From NCBI RefSeq assembly GCF_018332695.1, contig NZ_BOQN01000039.1, positions 26,113 to 90,112 of the forward strand: a stretch of 64,000 bases of DNA, written 5' to 3'. Each line of letters opens with the position of its first letter. Within the stretch, counting starts at the first letter, position 1. Origin of the DNA: Paractinoplanes toevensis. GTDB lineage: Bacteria > Actinomycetota > Actinomycetes > Mycobacteriales > Micromonosporaceae. Positions 26,005 through 34,740 of the stretch are shown piece after piece. The notes beneath the pieces are model-generated. The model was not told where the DNA came from. It ran no database searches and worked only from the letters and a program-made list of their open reading frames with translations. The position numbers were made by a program, and so were the translations under genes.

Positions 26005-26494
26005 CTACTGCTCCGGTGTCAGCTCCCAGCCGGTGACGGTCGTCTCCGACTCGAAGCCGTCCGCGGTGCGGGCGCGGGCCGCGACCTGCAGGTACACGGC
26101 GGCGGTGGTGTGGATGACGGTGGCATTGCCGTTCTCGTCGGCGGCGATGAACTGCTGGGCGCGGGACCTGCCCCCACACGTACAGATTGGCCCGCAGCTA
26201 TGGGGAGACTGCGCCACTCGCCGTACGGCTGGTGACGGCGAGAATGTTGTCGCCACATCCTGGTCGCCGCCGGCCACCGCCAAGGTGAACTTCCCGTGAT
26301 GCCGGGCCCGCCGCTGGGCGTCCCGGCCGAGTAGTCGGCCGAGCTCACCACCGGCGCGTGTGGCCGGGTCGTGTCGACGGTGAAGGGTGCAGACCGCAGA
26401 CCAGGCCGACACCGCGCCCGCGGCATCGGTCACCCGCGCGACCAGGCGGTATCGAACCCCGTTGACCAGCGTGGCCGGGACCGGGGTGAAAAAT
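26005..26494 (-). pseudogene. decayed C-terminal piece of a large secreted Ig/FnIII-like protein
   Basis: Protein-like text continues across at least two frames on the minus strand. It starts with FTPVPATLVNGVRYRLVARV, then DAAGAVSAWSAV in the same frame, jumps to APFTVDTTRPHAPVVSSADY in another frame, and returns to the first frame as KFTLAVAGGDQDV and later AADENGNATVIHTTA. The pieces match tandem beta-domains of long secreted actinobacterial proteins (DNRLRE type), with the intervening frames broken. There is no start codon and no complete domain. The TAA/TAG-less tail ends at 26005. It is a relic between a repeat copy and DUF427. Confidence 0.7.
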
Positions 26495-26514
26495 CCTCCG
26501 TGATCGATGTTGTG

Positions 26515-26976
26515 TTACCAACCCATGGTTCCGGGGGCGCCCTTGAAGGGGCCGATGATGTCGGCGGTGATCCAGCCGCCGTAGAAGTCACCCTCCTGCG
26601 GACGGACCAGTTCGCCGGCCACCCGGCATTCGTCGACCCGGCTCGGATAGAAGGCGACCGCTCCGGCGATCTCCGCGTACGCCGGTGAGGGGCGTTCGTA
26701 GGACCAGCCGGCCTGCCGCACCCGGATGTCGCCGGCGACCAGGTCCCAGTAGTCGGCGACGCCCTTGAACTCGCAGTGCGAGCGGCCGGTGCCCCGCTCC
26801 AGCACACCGTCGGCGATGTCGTCGCGAGGCACGTAGTAGACCGGCGGGTGCGAGGTTTCCAGGACCCGCCAGCAGCGGTCGCTGTCGACGATCGTCTGCC
26901 CCGCGTGCACCACCGTCACCCGGGCCGCGGTGCGCTCCAGCCGTGGCGGGCGGGGATAGTCCCAAACCGACTCCAT
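26515..26976 (-). CDS. DUF427 domain protein
   Basis: A 153-residue protein of the DUF427 family, common in actinobacteria, with no assigned reaction. Features: the start MESVWDYPRPPRLE, a GQTIVDSDRCWRVLETSHPPVYYVP segment, SHCEFKGVADYWDL and the ending DIIGPFKG. All are hallmark blocks of this fold, which forms a small beta-barrel-like sheet. It may bind a small ligand or a nucleotide. The start ATG 26976 is the first that fits the family. It lies 38 bases from the L,D-transpeptidase gene and may be co-transcribed with it. Confidence 0.9.
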   Translation of the reverse strand: MESVWDYPRPPRLERTAARVTVVHAGQTIVDSDRCWRVLETSHPPVYYVPRDDIADGVLERGTGRSHCEFKGVADYWDLVAGDIRVRQAGWSYERPSPAYAEIAGAVAFYPSRVDECRVAGELVRPQEGDFYGGWITADIIGPFKGAPGTMGW

Positions 26977-27014
26977 CGGTCCAGCTTGCCACCCCGGCCC
27001 GGCCGGAAGACCGG

Positions 27015-28244
27015 CTAGCGGCCGTACTTGTCGAACGAGACCGTCCAGTCGCCCAGGCCGTTCCAGATCGGGAGGTGGCGGGGGCTGTTCCGGACGTCGA
27101 CGATGTCGCCGACCAGGAAGTTGTTGTAGACCCACTTGGCGTCGGCGGTGCTGAGGTTGATGCACCCGTGCGACAGGTTCGCCCGGCCCAGCGAGCCGTT
27201 CCACGGAGCGGCGTGCAGGTATTCGCCGGAGTAGGTGATCCGGGTGCAGAACTCGATGTTCTCCGACACGTAGTAGTTGGGGTCCTTCGGGTCGGTGATG
27301 CCGTAACTCGCCGAGCTCATGGTGTGCTTGCGCTTGCGGCCCAGCACGACGTGCGGGCCGCCCGCGGTCCAGTAGCTGATCTGCTCGCCGTTCGCCCCGG
27401 TGGTGCCGCCACCCTTGCCGAGGCTGCTCTTCATCGAGCGGACCAGCTTGCCGTCGATGTAGACCTTCGTCACGTGGGTCCGGTTGTCACTGATCGCGAT
27501 CAGCTGCCGGCCGATCCGGAAGTGGGTCGACGTGTTCTTCGCACCGTACGTCGTCTTGCCGAGCTTGACGCCGAACATGTTGACCGTGACGTCGACCCTC
27601 GTCCCGGCGGTCCAGTACTTCGCCGGCCGCCAGTGCACGGTCTGGTCGTCCCGCCAGTAGAACTTGCCCTTCACGGCGGGCGACGTCTTGATCTCGATGG
27701 CCTTCTCCGCCGCGTTCCTGTTGACGGCACGGCTGAACCTGACGATGACCGGCTGCCCGGCACCGTAGGTCTTGCCCTCGTCGAGGGCGAGCATGGCGTT
27801 GGCCTGGAACGTGACGGTGGCGGTGTTCTCCGGCTTCATCGTGGTGAAGCTGCTGTCCTGGGTGGTCTTCGCGCCCGCGCTGTCGGTGGCCTCGACGGTC
27901 ACCGTGTACTTCTTGCCGTACGCGAGGTTCTCGGTCGACCGCCAGGTCCCGTCGGCCTGCATCGCGCCGTCGATCTTCGCCTTGCCGGCGGTGACGGTGA
28001 CCGACTCGAGCTTGCCGTCCGTGGCGCTGACGACGATCGGCTTCAGCGGCAACACATCGGTGTTCCCGTCGGCCGGGGTCACGCTCAGCCGGACCGGCAC
28101 CACGATCGCCTGCTCGGTGTCGGCCGCCGTCCCGACCCACGAGGTGGTCCCGTCGCGCCCTTTGGCGGGCGAGGAACACCCGGCCGCCGCGGTGGCCGCG
28201 GCCACGCCGACCGCGCCGATGATCACCTTACGTCGCTGAATCAT
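27015..28244 (-). CDS. L,D-transpeptidase lipoprotein
   Basis: A 409-residue cell-wall cross-linking enzyme. A lipobox at AAAGC (Cys23) makes it a lipoprotein. Two Ig-like beta domains follow (about 45-260), then the YkuD catalytic domain with the SHGCINLS motif, Cys361 as nucleophile and His359. The layout is that of mycobacterial LdtMt2-type enzymes, which form 3-3 cross-links between peptidoglycan stems and resist most beta-lactams. ATG 28244 is preceded by no strong ribosome site. The divergent TauE/SafE gene starts 153 bases away. Confidence 0.94.
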   Translation of the reverse strand: MIQRRKVIIGAVGVAAATAAAGCSSPAKGRDGTTSWVGTAADTEQAIVVPVRLSVTPADGNTDVLPLKPIVVSATDGKLESVTVTAGKAKIDGAMQADGTWRSTENLAYGKKYTVTVEATDSAGAKTTQDSSFTTMKPENTATVTFQANAMLALDEGKTYGAGQPVIVRFSRAVNRNAAEKAIEIKTSPAVKGKFYWRDDQTVHWRPAKYWTAGTRVDVTVNMFGVKLGKTTYGAKNTSTHFRIGRQLIAISDNRTHVTKVYIDGKLVRSMKSSLGKGGGTTGANGEQISYWTAGGPHVVLGRKRKHTMSSASYGITDPKDPNYYVSENIEFCTRITYSGEYLHAAPWNGSLGRANLSHGCINLSTADAKWVYNNFLVGDIVDVRNSPRHLPIWNGLGDWTVSFDKYGR

Positions 28245-28397
28245 GACTCTCACATTCGAGGGATGCCGACCGGCGCCGTCCATGGCCCCACTACAGAGAC
28301 GCGAGCGAGGCTCGAAACGTTGCATCTCTCGGCGGAGGGAGATCATGGTGACAGATTTGAATCTCGGTCGGTAGCCCGCTCCAGGAGAACCTCTGCC

Positions 28398-29141
28398 GTG
28401 ATGCTCATCGTCGTACCCGTCGGGCTTCTCGTCGGGTTGTTCATCGGTGCTGTCGGGGTGGGCGGCGTCGGGCTGCCGCCCGCGCTGACCTGGTTCGCCG
28501 GGCTCGATCCGCACACCGCCGCGGGGACCAGCAGCTGGAGTTTCCTGTTCACCGGCCTGGCCGGAACGCTGGTGTACGCGCGGCACCGCGCCATGCCGTG
28601 GCGATTCGCCGGATGGCTCACGCTCGGAGTGGTGCCCGCGGCCGTACCCGGTGCGCTGGCCAACGGCCTGCTGCCGGACCGCGTCGTGCTGGTCCCGCTC
28701 GGGGTGTTCGTGACCGCCGCCGGCGTCTTTCATCTGCTGTTCCGCACGCGCACGGCGCCCCGCCGCACGAGCCTGCCGCCGCGCGCCGCGATCGTCACCG
28801 GGGCGGTGGTGGGCTTCTGCTCGGCACTGACCGGGACCGGCGGCCCCGTGTTCCTCATTCCCGTCCTGCTCGGCCTGGGCATTCCGGCGGTCACCGCGGT
28901 GGCGGCCGGTCAGCTGATCCAACTGCCGCTGGTGTGCTTCGCGAGCTTCGGTTACGCCGTTCAGGGCTCGATCGACGTCCGGCTCGGCTGCCTGATCGGC
29001 GTCATCGCGGCCATCGGGGTGGTGGCCGGCGCCCGGGTCTCGCTGCGCCTGCCGGAGCGTCGTCTTCAGCAGGTCGCGTCCGTCGCGCTGCTCGGGTTCG
29101 GTGTCGTCGTGCTGTCGTCGGCCTGGTTCTCCCCGCGTTGA
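28398..29141 (+). CDS. TauE/SafE family membrane permease
   Basis: A 247-residue integral membrane protein with about eight helices. The family mark is the internal repeat: GAVGVGGVGLPP in the first half and GFCSALTGTGGPVFL in the second. These proteins move sulfite, sulfoacetate or other small organosulfur or organic acids, usually outward. GTG 28398 has GGAG ten bases upstream; ATG 28401 is the alternative. The upstream region contains a short palindrome AGATTTGAATCT at 28353-28364. The 3' end lies in a hairpin shared with the converging propeller gene. Confidence 0.85.
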   Translation: MMLIVVPVGLLVGLFIGAVGVGGVGLPPALTWFAGLDPHTAAGTSSWSFLFTGLAGTLVYARHRAMPWRFAGWLTLGVVPAAVPGALANGLLPDRVVLVPLGVFVTAAGVFHLLFRTRTAPRRTSLPPRAAIVTGAVVGFCSALTGTGGPVFLIPVLLGLGIPAVTAVAAGQLIQLPLVCFASFGYAVQGSIDVRLGCLIGVIAAIGVVAGARVSLRLPERRLQQVASVALLGFGVVVLSSAWFSPR

Positions 29142-29156
29142 CAGGGAGAACCAGGC
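29121..29156. terminator. bidirectional hairpin over the TauE/SafE stop
   Basis: GCCTGGTTCTCCC (29121-29133) and GGGAGAACCAGGC (29144-29156) form a perfect 13-base stem. The stop codon of the permease lies in the loop, and the converging propeller gene ends 20 bases beyond. Confidence 0.75.
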
Positions 29157-29175
29157 CGAGGCCGCATTACCCCGT

Positions 29176-30423
29176 TCAGCGCACGAAGACGTGGTCCAAG
29201 CCGTCGCCCGCCCCGGCGACCAGGTTGGTCGCCGACGAGGAGAACAGGATGCGGCTGCCGTCACCGGACGGAATCCCGCCCCGGCTGTAGCCGTTGGCCG
29301 CGGTTCCGGACCGGGACCGGCTGATCAGGGTCGTGCGCTTGGTGCGGAGGTCGCGCCGGAAGACGTCGGTGACCTCGCCGTTCCCGTCGTTCGCGACCAG
29401 GTCGGTCGCGGTCGAGTAGAGGCCGGCGTAGCGCCCGTCGGCGGACAGGCCGCCCCGGAAGCTCTCGCCGTTGCCGGCGCCGGACCGGCCGGCCGAGACC
29501 AGCACCGTGGTGCCGGCGGTCAGGTCGCTCAGGTAGACGTCGGTCGTCTGGTTGGTGTCGGCCGGGTCCAGCCCGGCGGTCGTGGTGTACAGCACTTTCG
29601 TGCCGGACCGGTCGACGGCGGGCGTGGCGGCGTCCACCGGTTCGCCGCCGAGGGTCTGCGGGCTGACCCTGGTCGTCGTGCCGGTGGTCAGGTCGGCCCG
29701 GTAGACGGCGCTGGCGCTGCCACCGTCGCCGGTGAGGTTGCCGCCGCCGCTGAACACCAGCCACCGGCCGTTGCCGGACAGCCTGGCCTCGAAGACAGCG
29801 CCGGTCGGGCCGGTGACGGTGACCTGCCGGGTGACACCGGTGCGCCGATCCAGGACGTACGCGTCCTGGCCGTTGCCGTTGAGGAAGTCGGACTTGAGGT
29901 AGCTGACGAACCGGCCGTCGTCGGAGATCGACGGCTGGTACTGGAACCCGGTGCCGTCACTGATCTTGGTGATGACGCCGGTGCGCCGGTCGGTGAAGAA
30001 GACGTCGCGCTCACCGTTGAGGTCGTCGGCGACCAGGTTCGACGCGTACGAGGTGAAGGCCACGAAGCGGCCGTCACCGGAGATGGCGACGTCCGCGGTG
30101 AAACCGTTGGCCGGCTGGCCGCCGACGCCACGGCTGAGCATGGTCGTGCGGCGGGAATTCAGGTCGCGGACGAAGACGTCGTATGTGTCATTCGTGTCGC
30201 CGGCCGTGAGATTGGACGATGCGGACGTGAAGGCCGCCCACCGTCCGTCGTCGGAGAAGTCCAGTTCACCGGCGTAGCCGTTACCGGACGTGCCGTCGGA
30301 GGCAACGTCGACCTGGACGACGGTGCCGGCTGAGGCGGCAGCCTGAGCTGCCGCCGGGGTCAGAAGTAGTGCGGCCACGGCACCGGTGGCCACAAAGGAT
30401 CGAGTCCCCCATGAAGTGCCCAT
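29176..30423 (-). CDS. secreted TolB-like beta-propeller protein
   Basis: A 415-residue protein with a signal peptide (residues 1-32, ending AQA) and about six repeats of roughly 55 residues. Each repeat carries a pattern like S-x-DGR-x-VAF-x-S-x-A-x-NLV followed by a D-x-N-x-x-x-DVF-x-x-D strand pair. These are TolB/WD40-like propeller blades; such proteins bind partners or polysaccharides outside the cell. No enzyme motif is present. The repeats are regular, with the last ending in DGLDHVFVR. It has no co-oriented neighbour within 20 bases besides the SDR gene upstream in the same direction. Confidence 0.85.
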   Translation of the reverse strand: MGTSWGTRSFVATGAVAALLLTPAAAQAAASAGTVVQVDVASDGTSGNGYAGELDFSDDGRWAAFTSASSNLTAGDTNDTYDVFVRDLNSRRTTMLSRGVGGQPANGFTADVAISGDGRFVAFTSYASNLVADDLNGERDVFFTDRRTGVITKISDGTGFQYQPSISDDGRFVSYLKSDFLNGNGQDAYVLDRRTGVTRQVTVTGPTGAVFEARLSGNGRWLVFSGGGNLTGDGGSASAVYRADLTTGTTTRVSPQTLGGEPVDAATPAVDRSGTKVLYTTTAGLDPADTNQTTDVYLSDLTAGTTVLVSAGRSGAGNGESFRGGLSADGRYAGLYSTATDLVANDGNGEVTDVFRRDLRTKRTTLISRSRSGTAANGYSRGGIPSGDGSRILFSSSATNLVAGAGDGLDHVFVR

Positions 30424-30443
30424 GTCCGGCAGGTTACGCCCGT

Positions 30444-31277
30444 CTACGGTGCGGCGAGGTCCGTGCCGACCGACACCGGCCGCCAGGCTTCCACCTCGGC
30501 CCGCTGGGCGTCGAGGACCGACGTGATCGCGGTGACCGCGTCGGTGCCGAGCATCAGCAACTCCGGCGCCTTGCCGCTCCGCACCGCCGTGATCAGCGCC
30601 TGGGCCGCCTTGGCCGGGTCGCCGGGCTGGTTGCCGTGGGCGGTGTCGTTCTCCTTGCGGCGTTGGCCGGCCGTGTCGGCGTAGTCGGCGATCGGGGTGG
30701 CCGCCTGGGTGAGGGAACGGCCGGCGAAGTCGGTGCGGAAGGCGCCCGGCTCGACCGACGTGACCGTGATGCCGAGCGGCTGCAGTTCCTTGCGCAGCGA
30801 GCCCGACATGCCCTCCAGGGCGGCCTTGGACGCCGAGTAGTAGCCGGACCCGGCCGGGCTGATCCGGGCCCCGATCGACGAGATGTTCAGGATCGAACCG
30901 CTGCGGCGCGCCCGCATGCCCGGCAGCACCGCCTTGATCATGGCGACCGCCCCGAAGAAGTTGGTGGCGAACAACCGCTGCACCTCGGCGTCCTCCCCCT
31001 CCTCCACGGCGGCGCGGTAGCCGTAGCCGGCGTTGTTGACCAGCACGTCGATCCCGTCGAAACGGGCCTCGGCCGCCGCCACCACATCGCGAACCCGCGC
31101 CGGGTCGGTGACATCAAGAGCAAGGGCAAGAGCGCTCGACGGGTACGCCTTCGCGATGTCCTCGACGTTCGCGGTGTCCCGGGCCGTGACCACCGCGTTG
31201 TCACCGCTCGCCAGGACCGCCTCGGCGAGTGCACGGCCGAGGCCGGTCGAGCAGCCGGTGATGAGCCAGGTCGTCAT
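30444..31277 (-). CDS. short-chain dehydrogenase/reductase
   Basis: A 277-residue SDR with an intact cofactor motif GCSTGLG near residue 9, the NNAGYG structural motif, and catalytic Ser with YYSASK. The substrate is unknown; the sequence resembles oxidoreductases that act on ketones and alcohols. The start ATG overlaps the DUF2255 stop (ATGA), so it follows the small protein and the XRE regulator in one operon. Confidence 0.92.
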   Translation of the reverse strand: MTTWLITGCSTGLGRALAEAVLASGDNAVVTARDTANVEDIAKAYPSSALALALDVTDPARVRDVVAAAEARFDGIDVLVNNAGYGYRAAVEEGEDAEVQRLFATNFFGAVAMIKAVLPGMRARRSGSILNISSIGARISPAGSGYYSASKAALEGMSGSLRKELQPLGITVTSVEPGAFRTDFAGRSLTQAATPIADYADTAGQRRKENDTAHGNQPGDPAKAAQALITAVRSGKAPELLMLGTDAVTAITSVLDAQRAEVEAWRPVSVGTDLAAP

Positions 31278-31648
31278 GCGGAAGCCTCCAGGCGGATGGT
31301 GACCGGCGCGGCCTTCTCGCCGACGACCGTGCCGACGATCGCCGGACCGTACCGGTCGTATTTGGTGTGGTAGGCGCGGTCGATGTCCGCGCCGGTGGCC
31401 GGGTCGGCGAGGGTGAAGGTGACGTCGCGTTCGACGCCGCCGGCCCGGATGCGGCCGGTGCCGGCCGCGACGGCCCGGCGGAACCACGGGTTGTCCCGGC
31501 CGTAGGCACTGCGCACGTAGAGGTCGTCGCCGGACCGGACCACCCAGATCGTCACGTAGGGCCGCAGCGTGCCGTCCGCCCGCCGGGAGGCGATCAGCAG
31601 CTCGGTGGCGCCGCCGATCGCGGCCAGGTCCTCAGCGTTCCAACTCAT
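31274..31648 (-). CDS. DUF2255 family protein
   Basis: A 124-residue protein resembling the DUF2255 group, a flavin-binding-like split barrel (pyridoxamine-oxidase relatives). Visible traits are GGATELLIASRRADG, the TIWVVRSGDDLYVRSAYG block and a YHTKYDRYGP segment. No flavin-binding residues can be assigned with certainty. The gene overlaps the XRE regulator by 17 bases upstream and the SDR gene by four bases downstream, which places all three in a tight operon. Confidence 0.75.
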   Translation of the reverse strand: MSWNAEDLAAIGGATELLIASRRADGTLRPYVTIWVVRSGDDLYVRSAYGRDNPWFRRAVAAGTGRIRAGGVERDVTFTLADPATGADIDRAYHTKYDRYGPAIVGTVVGEKAAPVTIRLEASA

Positions 31649-32501
31649 CCGGCACCTTCGCATTCCAACTGGCCAGCAGGCGCAGCGCGTCGTACTCCCG
31701 GCTGCCCGCTTCGGCGTGGTAGGCGTTGAGCCGCAGGCCGGTGTCGGCGGTCAGGTCCATCGACTCGTAGCCGAGGGTGAGGTCGCCGACCTCCGGATGG
31801 TGCAGGCGTTTCACACCTGACCGGTGCAGGCGCACGTCGTGCGCGGCCCACCAGGTGCGGAACAACTCGCTGCGGGTGCTGAGCTCACCGACGAGGTCGG
31901 TCAGCTTCCGATCGTACGGATCTCGCCCGGCCTCGCCGCGCAGCAGCGCGACGACGTCGGCCGCCAGCTCCCCCCAGTCGAGGTAGAACTCCTGGGCCGC
32001 GGGTTCCAGGAAGATGAACCGGGCCATGTTGGGCGGGCCGGAGGAACCCTGGAACAGGGGCGCGAACACGGCTCGGCCCAGCGCGTTGGCGCCCAGGACG
32101 TCGAGCCGGCCGTTGCGCACGTAGGCCGGTGCGAGGGTCATCGCGTCGAGCAGGTGCTGCACCCCGGGCCGCACCGTGGCCGAGGTGCGCCGCCGGCTGC
32201 GCACGGTGGAGACCGTCGCGTTGGCGGTGCGGGCGAGGTCGAGCAGGTGGGAGCGTTCCGCGTCGTCGAGGTGCAGGGCGCGGGCGAGCGCTTCGAGCAC
32301 GCTGTCGGACACCCCGGAGAGGTTGCCGCGTTCGAGCCGGGTGTAGTAATCGACGCTGACCCCGGCCAGCATCGCCACCTCTTCCCGGCGCAGCCCGCTG
32401 ACCCGTCGGCGGGCCCCGTAATCGGGCAGCCCGGCCCGCGCCGGCGTGATCTTCCCCCGGCGGGTGGTCAGGAAGTCGCGGATCTCCGCCCGGTTGTCCA
32501 T
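31632..32501 (-). CDS. XRE-type regulator with MmyB-like ligand-binding domain
   Basis: A 289-residue protein. The HTH covers residues 30-90 (ARRRVSGLRREEVAMLAGVSVDYYTRLERG) and the C-terminal 170 residues are the MmyB-type sensor domain, with LAPAYVRNGRLDVLGANALGRA and a later LGYESMDL block. Such proteins often control a neighbouring oxidoreductase operon, here DUF2255-SDR, whose genes lie immediately downstream on the same strand. ATG 32501 is the best start. It may be autoregulated with its target, because the operon is contiguous. Confidence 0.88.
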   Translation of the reverse strand: MDNRAEIRDFLTTRRGKITPARAGLPDYGARRRVSGLRREEVAMLAGVSVDYYTRLERGNLSGVSDSVLEALARALHLDDAERSHLLDLARTANATVSTVRSRRRTSATVRPGVQHLLDAMTLAPAYVRNGRLDVLGANALGRAVFAPLFQGSSGPPNMARFIFLEPAAQEFYLDWGELAADVVALLRGEAGRDPYDRKLTDLVGELSTRSELFRTWWAAHDVRLHRSGVKRLHHPEVGDLTLGYESMDLTADTGLRLNAYHAEAGSREYDALRLLASWNAKVPDELER

Positions 32502-32544
32502 GTTCCCGACGTTACGACGCCCGCCCGGGCTCAGGGAGGGTCTG

Positions 32545-33915
32545 TCAGTACCGGTCACCGGAGTGCCTCGGCATGATCACCAGGGTGCTGAGCACCGAGG
32601 CGCCGACCACGGCGGCGGCGATCAGCTGGGTGGCGCGGTAGGGGGCGCCGGCCCCGAGCATGGTCAGGAAGAGGGCGACCGACAGGGCGCCGCCGACGTG
32701 CGTGGTCGATTCGAACAGGGCGGACGCCATGCCGCGGTCCGGCGGGTCGGCGTCGCCGATGCACTCGCGGGTGAGACCGACGTAGATCGGGCCGGCGCTG
32801 AATCCCCACGCCACCAGGCAGATGGTGAGCAGGGTCAGCGAGTGCGCGGAGGCCGCGGCGACCAGGACCAGCATGATCGTGCACAGCAGGAGGGCGAGAG
32901 CGACGACCAGCCGGGTGCCGTACCGCCGCACCCATCGGGCCGCCGGCACCGCGCTGAACAGGGCGCCGAGCAGGACCGGGGCCAGCACCAGACCGGCCTG
33001 TGCGGCGGACAGCCGATAGGTGTCCTGCAGCTGGAGGCTGCCGACGACCACGATGACGGCGTAGGCGGACGAGTGGGCGCCGAACGCCAGGCAGCTGGAG
33101 ATCAGCCGCCGGGATCGCACCACCGCCGGCTTGATCAGCGGGTGCGGCACCCGGCGTGCCCAGCGGACCAGGACGCCGAGCATCAGCAGGCCGGCGGCCA
33201 CCGGCAGCACCGTGTCCGCCCGCAGGCCCTGCTCGCCGATCCGGGTGGCGCCGAGAATGACGGCCAGGAGCCCGCCGGTGACGAGCACCGCGCCGGTGAC
33301 GTCGAGGCGTTCGCGCGGGCCGGCGGCCGGCGGATCGGCGGGGAGGAAGGCCAGGGCGGCGGCCACGGCGACGGCCGCGACCGGCACGACGACGAGAAAG
33401 ATCCAACGCCAGCCGAGGTACGACGTGATCAGGCCACCGAGGACGGCACCGGCCAGTCCGGCCGTGTTCGCGGCGCCCGCCACCACCGAGAAGACGCGGC
33501 TGCGCCACGGTTCACCGGGGAACAGGGTGGCCGCCGAGGCCAGGGCCGCGGGGATCGCGAAGGCGGCGCCCACGCCCTGCATGACCCGGCCGGTCAGCAG
33601 CAGGGCCAGCCCCGGTGCCACCCCGGAGACGAGCAGGCCGGCCGCGGTGAGCAGCAGGCTCGCGACGATCAGCCGGCGCTTGCCCCACACGTCGCAGACC
33701 CGGCCGGCGAGCACGAGGAAACCGCCGATGCTGAGCGAATAGCCGGTCACCACCCATTGCAGGGTCGCCGGCGCGATGTCGAAGTCCTCGCCGATGGCGG
33801 GCAGCGCGGTCGCCACCGCCAGGCTGTCGAACAGCACCAGGAACATGGCTCCCGCAAGGACGAAGGCGGTGGGCCAGGCGTGCCGGGTCGCCGGCTCGGT
33901 CGTCTGCGAAACCAT
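32545..33915 (-). CDS. MFS drug-resistance-type exporter (DHA2)
   Basis: A 456-residue protein with 14 predicted membrane segments, so it falls in the DHA2 family of drug or antibiotic exporters. The motif C-like VMQGVGAAFAIPAALA and GRVCDVWGKRR (motif A) are present. Exported compounds are unknown; no biosynthetic gene lies nearby. GGGGG lies three bases before ATG 33915. The XRE regulator starts 43 bases after its stop on the same strand and may be transcribed with it. Confidence 0.88.
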   Translation of the reverse strand: MVSQTTEPATRHAWPTAFVLAGAMFLVLFDSLAVATALPAIGEDFDIAPATLQWVVTGYSLSIGGFLVLAGRVCDVWGKRRLIVASLLLTAAGLLVSGVAPGLALLLTGRVMQGVGAAFAIPAALASAATLFPGEPWRSRVFSVVAGAANTAGLAGAVLGGLITSYLGWRWIFLVVVPVAAVAVAAALAFLPADPPAAGPRERLDVTGAVLVTGGLLAVILGATRIGEQGLRADTVLPVAAGLLMLGVLVRWARRVPHPLIKPAVVRSRRLISSCLAFGAHSSAYAVIVVVGSLQLQDTYRLSAAQAGLVLAPVLLGALFSAVPAARWVRRYGTRLVVALALLLCTIMLVLVAAASAHSLTLLTICLVAWGFSAGPIYVGLTRECIGDADPPDRGMASALFESTTHVGGALSVALFLTMLGAGAPYRATQLIAAAVVGASVLSTLVIMPRHSGDRY

Positions 33916-33979
33916 CTGCCCCCTTTCCGCGGCGGGCAGGGTGCCGGCGCGGACGCCTCCGCCGCACCGAATACCCGGT

Positions 33980-34006
33980 TTGCCGCCGGGAAACCCGGGT
34001 TACTCT
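33980..34006 (+). promoter_or_regulatory. promoter of a likely leaderless small gene
   Basis: TTGCCG (33980-33985) and TACTCT (34001-34006) form a -35/-10 pair with 15 bases between. GTG 34013 lies six bases after the -10. Confidence 0.45.
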
Positions 34007-34012
34007 GCCGGA

Positions 34013-34219
34013 GTGGCGGAGATGAGGCGGTGCCCGCGGTGCGGCCATCCGACCCGCGCCGACCGGATGGTGAAGGGTTTCGGCCGGGACTGCGCGGCCC
34101 AGCTCGGCCTGATCGGCAACTCGATCGACACCGGCCACGAGGGACCGGACCTGCTCGACGTGCTGGACGAGCTGGGCGAGGACGCCTGCGACGGCGCGGA
34201 CCGCCCCGCGGACCGCTAG
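34013..34219 (+). CDS. small zinc-ribbon-like protein (DUF6011)
   Basis: A 68-residue protein. The N-terminal RCPRCGHPTRADRMVKGFGRDCA has a CPxC plus later Cys typical of the DUF6011 type zinc ribbon, likely a Zn-binding adapter in the cytoplasm. The second half is acidic with LLDVLDELGED. Start GTG 34013 is favoured because a promoter hexamer ends six bases before; ATG 34022 is possible. Function unknown. Confidence 0.7.
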   Translation: MAEMRRCPRCGHPTRADRMVKGFGRDCAAQLGLIGNSIDTGHEGPDLLDVLDELGEDACDGADRPADR

Positions 34220-34333
34220 ACACCGTTCAAGGTCAGGGTCGCGAGGTTCAAACCCTTTTCCGGTACGGGCAACTCCGTCAACAACCGCAACCACCCCCGA
34301 CCGCCGCCACCCCGCGACCAGCCGGCAACACCG

Positions 34334-34402
34334 GCACGTGCCGCGACTCTCGCGCAACGACACACGCACTCAGCCCCGCGGGGTAACGCCTCGGCGCCCG
34401 AA
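34334..34402 (+). repeat. dispersed intergenic repeat, copy C (5' part only)
   Basis: GCACGTGCCGCGACTCTCGC (34334 onward), then CAACGACACACGCACTCAGCC and TAACGCCTCGGCGCCCG align with the 5' parts of the copies at 51839-52083 and 63368-63600. The rest is missing. The gap 34220-34488 contains this copy and no gene. Confidence 0.75.
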
Positions 34403-34488
34403 GAGATCTCTGGCTCGGTCAACCCGTGCGCCGGCCATGTCGATCGGGTGCCGTCGGCTCCGACTCCTTGCCGAGAGAGGAGTACGGC

Positions 34489-34740
34489 ATGAAGTATCTG
34501 ATTCTGTCCCGCGGCGTCTGGGACGTGGAGCTGGCCACCGAGATGATCGACGCGGGCGTGCACGTGGCCGCCGAGGGCCTGACCGGTCCCGAGCTGGCCC
34601 ACGGCCGGCTCACCACGCCGGCGGTGACCGGTTTCTACCTGATCGACTGCCCGAACCGGCAGGAGGCGCTCGGGTGGGCGACGCGAACCCCCGACACCGA
34701 GCTCCGCCCGATCGAGGATCCGGGCGGCCAGGAGTTCTAG
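34489..34740 (+). CDS. YCII-domain protein
   Basis: An 83-residue protein of the YCII/DGPF-related ferredoxin-like fold, shorter than most family members. MKYLILSRGVW and GFYLIDCPNRQEALGWA are the two strands-plus-helix parts typical of the fold. Such domains occur near ECF sigma factors and as small enzymes; no active site can be named. GAGAGAGGAG precedes ATG 34489. The stop shares the bases CTAG with the stop of the converging SARP regulator. Confidence 0.75.
   Translation: MKYLILSRGVWDVELATEMIDAGVHVAAEGLTGPELAHGRLTTPAVTGFYLIDCPNRQEALGWATRTPDTELRPIEDPGGQEF

Noticed and set aside
25645..26235. A plus-strand 196-codon frame running past the kinase gene.
   Set aside because: It overlaps the kinase in another frame and then the repeat; no domain.
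28353..28364. Palindrome AGATTTGAATCT before the TauE/SafE gene.
   Set aside because: Arms are only five bases and it occurs once; listed in the gene note but not as an operator.
32446..34386. A plus-strand 646-codon frame opposite the MFS and XRE genes.
   Set aside because: It has no domain, and the opposite strand carries well-defined membrane and HTH proteins.
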